From Pseudarthrobacter oxydans (GTDB lineage: Bacteria; Actinomycetota; Actinomycetes; Actinomycetales; Micrococcaceae), in assembly GCF_030812335.1 (NCBI RefSeq), contig NZ_JAUSSN010000015.1, positions 1-64,000 of the forward strand: a DNA stretch of 64,000 bases. Reading direction: 5' to 3'. The translations under genes and the position numbers were made by a program. The notes under the pieces were generated by a model, which was not told where the DNA came from, ran no database searches, and saw nothing but the letters and a program-made list of their open reading frames with translations. Below, piece by piece: positions 1 through 7,699 of the stretch. The stretch's first letter is position 1. Each line of letters begins with the position of its first letter.

Positions 1-13
1 GTGGAACTGGACT

Positions 14-391
14 CTAGACAAGCCCCACTCCACCCGGAGGTCTTCTTTTTGTCACCGAACCACGCCGCCTGTCACCAACGTCCGTGGGCAATACATCTAG
101 GTCACGCGACGTCGGATATCTCCCATGATTTTCCCAATAAAAAGAGAGCGCATCGACCTTTTCCTGCCAATTAGCGCCTACGGACCGGTGCTTCCCGGCA
201 GGGCGGTTGCTTTTGTGCTCGACTTCTAGCTCCGGGAACTGTGCCCGCTGTACGCGGATGTGCCTGCTCACTGTCTGGGGAACGGCGTCGCACACCTCAG
301 CGATGCGCCTGACGGTCAGGCCCTTGCGGTACATCAGATCCCACTCTGGATGACGAGACTCGCCCAGCCTAAATGCTCCCGCAGATTCCAT
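14..391 (-). CDS. Helicase-associated-domain-like protein, short or truncated
   Basis: A 125-residue reading frame. Residues about 25-50 look like a helix-turn-helix (RIAEVCDAVPQTVSRHIRVQ). Residues about 75-95 (WQEKVDALSFYWENHGRYP) resemble the start of the helicase-associated domain found in many small actinobacterial proteins. After HGRYPTSRD the sequence stops looking like the family and ends in a proline/arginine-rich tail, so the gene may be frameshifted or cut short at its 3' end. It sits beside IS debris at the island edge. The role is unknown; DNA binding is inferred from the helix-turn-helix only. Confidence 0.45.
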   Translation of the reverse strand: MESAGAFRLGESRHPEWDLMYRKGLTVRRIAEVCDAVPQTVSRHIRVQRAQFPELEVEHKSNRPAGKHRSVGANWQEKVDALSFYWENHGRYPTSRDLDVLPTDVGDRRRGSVTKRRPPGGVGLV

Positions 392-395
392 GACA

Positions 396-816
396 TCAGA
401 ATAGGCGGTGACCGCCCCGTTTAGCGGGCGGTTGGACCCCTTGGCGTCGCAGTTCAGCGGCGACGCTCAGCCGTCCGTGGTCATAACCGAGGCTCTTCAG
501 GGACTCCCGGGTCCCAAGCGCCAGTCCGCCTTCGCCAAATCCACTTGGCCGGGCTGCCGGCCTGGTCCAGCCCGTTTCCATGGCCTTGATCGGCCCCTCG
601 GCCGCAGCCGTGGCTCTGATCTTGTAAAGCCAGGCCCGGGACTCCTTATGGCGCCGGCAGAGCTGGGTAACCGCACCCCTCTCGGCGTCGTCCGGCCATG
701 TCGCCACCAAGTGCCGGATCTTGATATCGGGGTGCTTTTTGCACATGACCCGAGCAAAACCGGTTCGCGTGTCCACGATGTCCTGAGACACACTGTCCAC
801 GATGTCTTGAGACAGA
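396..816 (-). pseudogene. IS481-like transposase N-terminal remnant
   Basis: The frame from about 800 down to 396 reads HTH-like transposase N-terminal sequence: HLVATWPDDAERGAVTQLCRRHKESRAWLYKIR, then a proline-rich linker and SVAAELRRQGVQPP. This order (helix-turn-helix, linker, SVAT/W-like segment) is that of IS481/IS3-class integrases, but no DDE catalytic domain follows and the linker looks frame-disturbed. Two 21-bp near-identical repeats lie at its upstream end (770-814) and may be the element's terminus. It is almost certainly a dead fragment; the exact IS family is a guess. Confidence 0.45.
770..814. repeat. Tandem 21-bp repeat at IS remnant end
   Basis: TGTCCACGATGTCCTGAGAC(A) at 770-790 recurs at 794-814 with one C-to-T change, spaced by CAC. 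Each unit starts TGTC and ends GACA. It lies upstream of the transposase remnant, where an IS terminal repeat would be expected. Confidence 0.6.
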
Positions 817-824
817 AGGGTCCA

Positions 825-1277
825 TTAGGTCATGAGACTCAAGATCTTGATGCATTGAATCAGACCCTCATTTTCGTCGTTGCGTTCTTTCTCGGGGTCT
901 AGGAGGTCGTTGTAGGTGACGGTCGTAATCCTTTTCAGTGGAACAAGGTCTTTGCCGGTCTTGCCCGCCGTGTAAATGGCGTCAGTTGCCAAGTCATCAA
1001 GTAGTTCTTCCGTCCTAGTGGTGTGACCACCGGGCGGCGGGTACTCGGGCTGACGCACGTGGAGTCTGGCTTTCCACATCCAGTACTGGCTGTGCCCGTT
1101 CTTCTTGCGCTGTCTTGGATCCTCATGATCCAGAGCTTCAGCCGGTGGGACACGCACGGCGCAGCGCAGACCTTTTTCGGGATTTGAATCAAAGAAATGC
1201 CATGGAGTAGTAGGCCAAAACGTCCAGGATATGGACCGCCTGCTCTGCGCAACTAAATAGCAAGGTGAGCCAGCCAC
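825..1277 (-). CDS. Hypothetical protein downstream of res
   Basis: A 150-codon frame starting at a GTG 36 nt past the end of res. Its C-terminal two thirds (from about residue 55, including TTRTEELLDDLATDAIYTAG and TTVTYNDLLDPEKERNDENEG) look protein-like; the first 50 residues do not. I recognise no family. It may be a 5'-truncated gene left at the island edge. If it is not coding, this 500-bp stretch holds nothing else that I can identify. Confidence 0.25.
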   Translation of the reverse strand: MAGSPCYLVAQSRRSISWTFWPTTPWHFFDSNPEKGLRCAVRVPPAEALDHEDPRQRKKNGHSQYWMWKARLHVRQPEYPPPGGHTTRTEELLDDLATDAIYTAGKTGKDLVPLKRITTVTYNDLLDPEKERNDENEGLIQCIKILSLMT

Positions 1278-1312
1278 TCGGCCCGGCTCACCTGGCTTAC
1301 TGCATCAGAGGT

Positions 1313-4249
1313 TCACCAAACTTGCTGCGCGGCCTCTTCCTCTTCAGCACTCCGAAGACGACTTCTATCAAGAAGATCGCTCGCACGTTCGTTGGCAGCC
1401 GCTGAGCTTAAGACAGCTTGCTCAGATAGGAGGACGTATGCCCAACGCCGGTGGCCCCGCTGGCCGGGTTCGAGCTGGTTGATCTGCTCGCACCAGGCGA
1501 TCGCGGCCGCCTGCTTTCGCTGGACATTGATGTCCGAGAGTGCCGAATCGGCCTTGGTTTCGACGACGTGGATCATGCTCTCGGTGCGCACCAGGAAGTC
1601 AGGGGAGTACCGTGCAGGCATGCCGTCTGCCTTGAGGTACGGGCGCTGCACATAGGTGTGCTTGTATTCGCTTATCTTGCAGATGGCCTCGACATAAGTG
1701 TCCTTTTCGGCCCACTCCAAGAATTTACGCTCCAGTCCTCCACCGTGCACGGGAACCGGAAGCTTCGGGTAGATGCACTTCGTCATTTCCACGCAGGATG
1801 ACGTCCTAATGCTTATGGAGTCGACCTCGGAGAGGCTACGGTGAAGGACTTCGGCCACAGCAACTGTCTCGTGATCGAGTGCTTCCACTAGGGCTGAAGC
1901 AACGTTTCCGGCCAAGTCATTTGTGACCGCGTCCCACAGGAGAATCCTCCAGTTTTCGTCTTCCAACGGATCGAATTCCATGTCGAAGAACCGATGCCGA
2001 ATGTAGGTGTCGATCAACCCCAGGAGATGTGGCCGGTACATCTGCAGCAGCGGGTACTCAGAAAGGTCGCCGTACTTCTTCGAGCTGCTCGTCATTTGAG
2101 CGCGGCGTCCACCAAGTGCTTCGGTGATTCGAACAGTCATGCGACTAAGGAAATCGTTGTAGCCCGTCGCGGTCATGACGCCACCGTTCACTCGGTAGTC
2201 GCCGAACTGGGTCTTTGTTTGAGCGTCCTCGGAGACAAACCTGTCTCCGCGACCAACAATCCTCTTGGCTTCGGCGAACAGGACGCGTGACCTAGGCAGC
2301 TGATACGGGTCCAGTGTTGGAGATTTGAGCTCTTCTTCGCTGTCCCGAACCATCAAGGGGATGTGGAAATCAAACTCCTCGTATCCTTCGCGGAGCCCTA
2401 TTACCTCTAGGTCACCAGTTGCCTTGGAACCGTGGTCGGCGTCATCTCCCACCGTGCCAGCGAGTCCGGCGGCCATAAGGTCGTCATAGAACTGCGAGAA
2501 CGCCGGATGTTCAACAACAAACAGGACATCGAAGTAGTTCTCCGGTTCAAGCCGGTTCGCGATTCTCCGACGATTCTCGCGTTTCATCTCATCGATCTGC
2601 TCGTCGCCCCTCCACATGAGGCGGAGCCCGCGGCCGATGGTCTGCTCGAGCAGAATGCCAGACTTGCTGGCGCGAAGCGGCACAATTACCGAGATGTTGT
2701 TGACGTCAAAGCCCTCGCGCAGCATCAGAACGCTAACGATAACCTTGGGGGATTTGTGGCGATCGACGTCAAACAGGCGCTCTCTTGCGGCTTCCCAATC
2801 TGACGTCGACATCTCGCCTTTGCGGTCAGAGTCGATAACCAGGACGTCTTCTGCTGCAAGTCCTTCGGCTAGGAGGAAGCTTTCAACGAAGCGAGTCACT
2901 GATGTTTCTTCACAGATGACCATAAGCTTCGGGTGCTTGTCGGCATCTACCGTCTCGAAGCGACTCTCAAGCATTGCCAGTTTGGTCAGGCCTGCCCGAA
3001 TCATCACTCTCTGGCCAGAGGACAGACCAGACACCTTGCCCTTAGAATCCCTTTCGGCATTGAAGTCTAGCGGCATGGTGGCGATCTCTTTGCGCTTGTC
3101 GAGAGCGAGGGATTTCACCAGACCCAGCGACATCGCTTGCTTAAGATCAAAGTCGACCACGATGTGTGGGAACCACTTGCGCCCCTTCTTGGCGCCAGCC
3201 CCTGTCTCATTGAAGGGAGTGGCTGAAAAGTCGACCTGGATAAATTGCCGTCCCTTCGTGGATGCGATCTCGGTCAAACTCTTCTGCCACTCAACTTCGC
3301 TGACCTGTTGGCCCTTCTTGATCGAGTGAATGTGGTGAGCCTCATCATTGAAGACCATCAGCGTGGGAAGGCCCTTGAGCCATTCAAGCGGTCCACCGCG
3401 CACGAACTTCTTGTCGAGAGAGTTCAAACTGTTGCCTGCGGTTGTTCCAGGCCTCACTGGGAAGAAACTGTCGACGGCTGCTTTCGCGTCGATATCCGCT
3501 GCCGGCGTATCCACATCAATGACGAAATCAGGGTCTTCGACGCCAGCCAGAAGGTGCCAGTTAGCAATGGCAATGACACCGCCACCAGTAACCTTCTTAC
3601 CAATCTCGGCCTTGGTTACAACCGAGGACCTGACAAACCCGAAAACACTTTCACGGTAGTTGTCAGGAATGAAGATCTCGTGGTTGGTGAAAATATCCGA
3701 AGACTCGAAGTCGCGGATTCCGTTTCGCTCTTTGCCTAGAAACGAATCGAGAAGCCGGTCATAGACGATCAAGCCGGGGGCGACGACCAGAAAGTTGGAC
3801 GTGAACCGCTCGTCGTCCGGGTACTCCTTGTGATTGAGGTACTGCCAGACCATCAGTGCGTTGAGCACCCAAGTCTTACCCGTTCCTGTGGCCATCTTTG
3901 CCGCGTACTTGGGATGGTTGTTGGAGCTACGGCTCACGTCGCCTAGCGTCTCGCCGTCGAGCAGGGCCTCTGTGGCAATTTCCCGGTACAAGGCCTCCAG
4001 ATTCGGGGCTTTGAGCACTTCATGCGCATAAATGATGTGCAAAATGGCGTCACGTTGCCCCTCGTGGAAGTTCACGTTTCTCAGTCGCACATAGTCCGCT
4101 TGAAACCAGAACTTAAGCAGCTCAGCGGTGACCGGGGTGACCTCTTCCATCAAAGCCGTTGGCTGCCCCTGGACGATGTCCGCCACCTGGTCGCCAACGA
4201 TTTGCCGGAGTGCCGTTGCCAGGGGAAATGTCGCCAAACCTTGCGTCAC
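1313..4249 (-). CDS. res: Type III restriction endonuclease subunit Res
   Basis: A 978-residue ATP-dependent restriction subunit. Superfamily 2 motifs appear in order: Walker A ATGTGKT at residues 120-126, DEAH at 302-305, SATP at 342-345 and motif VI QTIGRGLR at 536-543. A C-terminal PD-(D/E)XK nuclease is visible as PDF (D884) followed by ETK (E897, K899). The length fits type III Res proteins. The start is a GTG whose bases overlap the mod stop codon (GTGA, 4 nt), so mod and res are translationally coupled. Res with Mod should cut unmodified DNA between head-to-head sites. All catalytic motifs look intact. The recognition site cannot be read from the sequence. Confidence 0.93.
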   Translation of the reverse strand: MTQGLATFPLATALRQIVGDQVADIVQGQPTALMEEVTPVTAELLKFWFQADYVRLRNVNFHEGQRDAILHIIYAHEVLKAPNLEALYREIATEALLDGETLGDVSRSSNNHPKYAAKMATGTGKTWVLNALMVWQYLNHKEYPDDERFTSNFLVVAPGLIVYDRLLDSFLGKERNGIRDFESSDIFTNHEIFIPDNYRESVFGFVRSSVVTKAEIGKKVTGGGVIAIANWHLLAGVEDPDFVIDVDTPAADIDAKAAVDSFFPVRPGTTAGNSLNSLDKKFVRGGPLEWLKGLPTLMVFNDEAHHIHSIKKGQQVSEVEWQKSLTEIASTKGRQFIQVDFSATPFNETGAGAKKGRKWFPHIVVDFDLKQAMSLGLVKSLALDKRKEIATMPLDFNAERDSKGKVSGLSSGQRVMIRAGLTKLAMLESRFETVDADKHPKLMVICEETSVTRFVESFLLAEGLAAEDVLVIDSDRKGEMSTSDWEAARERLFDVDRHKSPKVIVSVLMLREGFDVNNISVIVPLRASKSGILLEQTIGRGLRLMWRGDEQIDEMKRENRRRIANRLEPENYFDVLFVVEHPAFSQFYDDLMAAGLAGTVGDDADHGSKATGDLEVIGLREGYEEFDFHIPLMVRDSEEELKSPTLDPYQLPRSRVLFAEAKRIVGRGDRFVSEDAQTKTQFGDYRVNGGVMTATGYNDFLSRMTVRITEALGGRRAQMTSSSKKYGDLSEYPLLQMYRPHLLGLIDTYIRHRFFDMEFDPLEDENWRILLWDAVTNDLAGNVASALVEALDHETVAVAEVLHRSLSEVDSISIRTSSCVEMTKCIYPKLPVPVHGGGLERKFLEWAEKDTYVEAICKISEYKHTYVQRPYLKADGMPARYSPDFLVRTESMIHVVETKADSALSDINVQRKQAAAIAWCEQINQLEPGQRGHRRWAYVLLSEQAVLSSAAANERASDLLDRSRLRSAEEEEAAQQVW

Positions 4250-6432
4250 GAATCAACCTCAACATTCTCGATGATTACCTCGGATTCGTAGCCAAACACA
4301 TCGACCGCCCTGATGCAGATGCGCCTCGCCGCCGGCTTCAACGGAACATTGACCTCGGCCTTCGTGACCACGCGAAGCTCGTCACCGTCGTTCTGTGTGT
4401 TTCCGCGGTAGTCCTGCCACACAGACCGGAACACCTGGCCGTCGTAGTCGGGATCAACAGCCCAGTATTCAAGCAGGGCAAGAGGTTCGTTGTTCATCAC
4501 CTCAAGCAACTGCTCGCGGTTCTTGTCATTCAGGTTGATCGCATCAGGCGAGAGCAAAACGTAATTGTTCAGGTTCACGGTGATGGTCTCACCAATACCC
4601 GATTTGACCCGGCTTACGACATTGGCGCTCAAGTATTGCAGAGTAGAAAACCGAACCTCGTCTGCCAGCTTGACCAAGTCGCTCTTCTTGCCGATTCGGT
4701 CTAGGAGATCAGGCGGAATAACGAGGACTTCCAGTTTGTCGTCGTTCAGCGCCTCGATGTCGTGGCCGATCGAATCCGCAAAGTTCCAGCCAAGAACGTA
4801 GACTTTATCGAAGCCGCCCATGACGGACAGCCGCGCCTGCTGGGCCCGTCGAAGCGTCGAGCCAGTGACCTGAGCGTTTGGGCTCGTTGCAATGACAAGT
4901 GCCTTCTCATCAGGGATGCGGCCAAGCGCACCTCCCTGACTGATCTCAGGCGGCAGGGGAACGGCGCCGAAGAGTCGCAATACTACTTGAGCGAGCTCTC
5001 CGACTCTGAACTTTCGGCCAAGGACGGATTTAGCCTGTTCGACTTGGTAGTCACCAATAGCCTCGTACAAGAACGGTCGCGCATCCTGATCGATAAGGCG
5101 CTTCCTCGTGATCATTACAGAAGGCTTACCGAGGTCGCTTACGATCCAACGACGACCAAGGCGCTCCGCCACAGCAGCAGTTGTACCCGACCCAGAGAAG
5201 AAGTCGGCAACCAATCCGCCCTCGGGACAAGATGCCTTGATGATCCGTTCAAGAAGGAGCTCGGGTTTTTGCGTTGCGTAACCCACGCGCTCCTTCGCCA
5301 TCGGGTTAGCCGAGTTCACGTCTTCCCAGACATTATCGTCGAAGTCGACTTCTTCGGTGTCTAGATCGTCTTCCCAGACGTCTTCAATCTGCTTGCCCTT
5401 AGATTCATGAAGGTACTGCTTATATGAGGGGTAGGCTCCAGCCTTGATCGGATCGATCCAGCGGTCTTCCACCTTGAGCCGCTTCTCGGTCGCAGCAGAG
5501 TAGGTCTTCAGGAGGGTCTTACGATAAAAACCATTGGCGTCCTTGTACTTGAACCGCAACTTGTACGCGTCCGAATACTCTTCGTATTGGTGCCTGAAGT
5601 GATACATGGAGGATTTGGCGTACACGAAGATGACGTCATGGTTGACCGGGTACTTCTTGGAGCGCGCTTTGCTACTCCCGGCGAATGGCGAACGCTTCCA
5701 AACGATCTCATTCAGGAATGCAGAGCGGCCGAAAATCTCGTCAAGTAATATCTTGACGTAGTGGGCCACGTGCCAGTCCAGGTGAACATAGATCGATCCT
5801 GTGTCCGACAGCAACTCCTTCATGAGCATGAGTCGGGGAGCCATCATGGCCAGGTAGGAGGCAGTGCCATCAGACCAAGTATCGGAGTAGGCGAACTGCT
5901 CAAGGACGGTGGGCTTCTGATCGATGGTCGCGCCAGGCAACGTAATCGTTGTCCGATAGTCGGCCTTGGAGTCGAAGGGAGGATCGATGTATATGAGGTC
6001 CAGTTGTCCTCGCATCGAGGGTCGCTCCGAGTCGCCCGCCAGCAAGGCGGCCATGGCCAGGAGGTTGTCGCCATAGATCAGGCGATTGGGGTGGTCATGT
6101 TCAACTTCGTTACGCCGCAGCTGCCGAAAAAGGTCATCATCGCTGACGTCCTTGCTGGGGATGACCAACTCTCGGGTCTGGAGGCTGACGCGGTTGCGTC
6201 CCTCTAGCTGTTCCAGGTACTGGGACGCCCGACGCTTGCCCTCGGCTACGATGCCCGGCAAGTACTCCAGCAGTGTCTTGCTCAACTGTCCTCCGTGATG
6301 TTCGATGCTCGTAATGACTTTACCGGTGGTGGCCCATCCGGTGGGCACTAACCACGATGCCCAGTTTTTATCCGGATCTGCTAAGTTCTTCCGGTAGCTC
6401 TCCGTGTTCCTCAATGGAATCTTCTCGATCAA
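4246..6432 (-). CDS. mod: Type III DNA adenine methyltransferase subunit Mod
   Basis: A 728-residue methyltransferase of the beta order. The catalytic motif IYIDPPFDSK is at about residues 147-156 (DPPF 150-153) and the AdoMet-binding FFSGSGTT is at 411-418, with the target-recognition region between them. DPPF instead of DPPY is common in Mod proteins. It methylates adenine N6 and provides the sequence specificity used by Res. The reading frame opens at a TTG (6432), inside the 3' end of the upstream membrane protein gene, giving a 65-nt overlap. No ATG lies near the N-terminus, so TTG is the best start. It is followed immediately by res. Confidence 0.93.
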   Translation of the reverse strand: MIEKIPLRNTESYRKNLADPDKNWASWLVPTGWATTGKVITSIEHHGGQLSKTLLEYLPGIVAEGKRRASQYLEQLEGRNRVSLQTRELVIPSKDVSDDDLFRQLRRNEVEHDHPNRLIYGDNLLAMAALLAGDSERPSMRGQLDLIYIDPPFDSKADYRTTITLPGATIDQKPTVLEQFAYSDTWSDGTASYLAMMAPRLMLMKELLSDTGSIYVHLDWHVAHYVKILLDEIFGRSAFLNEIVWKRSPFAGSSKARSKKYPVNHDVIFVYAKSSMYHFRHQYEEYSDAYKLRFKYKDANGFYRKTLLKTYSAATEKRLKVEDRWIDPIKAGAYPSYKQYLHESKGKQIEDVWEDDLDTEEVDFDDNVWEDVNSANPMAKERVGYATQKPELLLERIIKASCPEGGLVADFFSGSGTTAAVAERLGRRWIVSDLGKPSVMITRKRLIDQDARPFLYEAIGDYQVEQAKSVLGRKFRVGELAQVVLRLFGAVPLPPEISQGGALGRIPDEKALVIATSPNAQVTGSTLRRAQQARLSVMGGFDKVYVLGWNFADSIGHDIEALNDDKLEVLVIPPDLLDRIGKKSDLVKLADEVRFSTLQYLSANVVSRVKSGIGETITVNLNNYVLLSPDAINLNDKNREQLLEVMNNEPLALLEYWAVDPDYDGQVFRSVWQDYRGNTQNDGDELRVVTKAEVNVPLKPAARRICIRAVDVFGYESEVIIENVEVDS

Positions 6433-6967
6433 TTAGCCCTAGATCGGGCACGTGCAGTTTCGGGAGACTGGCATTGACTCTGAGAATGTTTATGAAATCA
6501 GTGCAAGCTTTGATGAAGATTGCCGAGCGGTCGATAGCCGCTCTCTCCTTGATACCAGGATTTTTGAGCAGCATGGAAGCGACCATTAGCCTGGTTCCGG
6601 CCTCGATCGCTTTTTCATCCCCATAGACTTGAAAGCGCGACCAGGCATTCTCCAGCTTGGTTGTCGCATCAGAGGTCAAAGTGGTCAGTTTGTCCGCGGG
6701 GAGTGCTCGGCTTTCTGTCTGCTGCATCATAGCTAGGTGCTGAATTGTGCGAGCCGCTTCGATAACGTCCATCGCCGCCTCGCGCGAGTCGCTCATGATG
6801 CGCTCTTTTTCCTCGCGCTTGGCCTTCCGGTTATCACTGGCCCTAGTCGAAAAGAAGGCAACAAGAGCACCAAGCACCACGAAAAGGCCGGCAAGAAGCG
6901 GGACACTCCACCACGGCCCGCCGGTCTCGGGCATATTGACGATGACAGGGGGAGGGGTTGGGAGCAC
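6368..6967 (-). CDS. Small single-pass membrane protein upstream of mod
   Basis: A 199-residue protein with a hydrophobic segment at about residues 20-40 (WSVPLLAGLFVVLGALVAFF), then a basic stretch and a long, probably helical, soluble domain. I recognise no family. A GTG start at 6967 is used here; a GTG six codons before MPETGG is an alternative. It is co-directional with mod and res and overlaps mod by 65 nt, so it is likely part of the same transcript. Whether it takes part in restriction is unknown; the tight overlap is the only hint. Confidence 0.6.
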   Translation of the reverse strand: MLPTPPPVIVNMPETGGPWWSVPLLAGLFVVLGALVAFFSTRASDNRKAKREEKERIMSDSREAAMDVIEAARTIQHLAMMQQTESRALPADKLTTLTSDATTKLENAWSRFQVYGDEKAIEAGTRLMVASMLLKNPGIKERAAIDRSAIFIKACTDFINILRVNASLPKLHVPDLGLIDREDSIEEHGELPEELSRSG

Positions 6968-7108
6968 GAAGTGATCTTCTCATGCCCAAACTGCAAGAGG
7001 GACGCGGCGGTAGGCTAGCTCGTCTCCTCGGTCGCTCCCGACGGTGTCGGCGAATCATCTCTACCGGTGAACCGTTCCGGGAAAGCACCCCGCTCGACCG
7101 GCTGCTGC

Positions 7109-7276
7109 CTAGTCAGGGAGGAAATCCTCACGGTTGTCCGGCGACGTATCCCGGAAGTCTGCAACGGCCGCCACCAGGACCCGGAACGCGAAATCCAGGT
7201 CACAGCGAGACAGCTCGCGCCGGATGATCTCCGCCGCCCTCCATGAACTGAGCCTGTGGTCATCCTCCATGGCCAT
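7109..7276 (-). pseudogene. 55-residue fragment of an unknown small protein
   Basis: On the minus strand 55 codons from an ATG at 7276 to a TAG at 7109 read SSWRAAEIIRRELSRCDLDF followed by AFRVLVAAVADFR. This helix-rich W-R-A..I-R-E-L pattern resembles small actinobacterial proteins of unknown function, but it is much shorter than I would expect and has no clear ribosome-binding site. It is probably a leftover of a truncated gene. The surrounding DNA (6968-7108 and 7277-7690) contains no other convincing gene; it should carry the divergent promoters of the mod operon and the helicase gene. Confidence 0.35.
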
Positions 7277-7699
7277 GCCACCACCACAGCCACCACGCGG
7301 CCAGGTTCGGACCGATTCCGATCACTTTTAGTCTCTTTTAGCTTCCATAGTCTTTTTGGCTTTGGGGGCTTCAGCGGCCAGAGCCCACCACCGAGGACGA
7401 CGCCAGACACATGACAGCATCACCGCTGGACCCATGGAATCCCGCCCGAAAGCGGATTTACTAAACGATCGTCCTGGTGATCGCTGGCGTTCCCAGTGGG
7501 CTAATGGCCCTGACGAGACCAGAACGTCACAAATCGCGACGGATATGACAGTCCGCTCGGGAACGTGTTTGCAGTTCACGTTGGTAGCCTGTTTTCTGTT
7601 GGCATCAGCACAGAGGTGCCGGACGGTACGCGCCGACAAGACAGCGGCTAGCAGTGCGGCTGCACACTCAGAGAAGGATACGGGGGACTAGCGATACCA

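Noticed and set aside
7356..7691. 111-codon plus-strand frame before the helicase gene
   Set aside because: Composition is not protein-like, no ribosome-binding site and no homology that I recognise.
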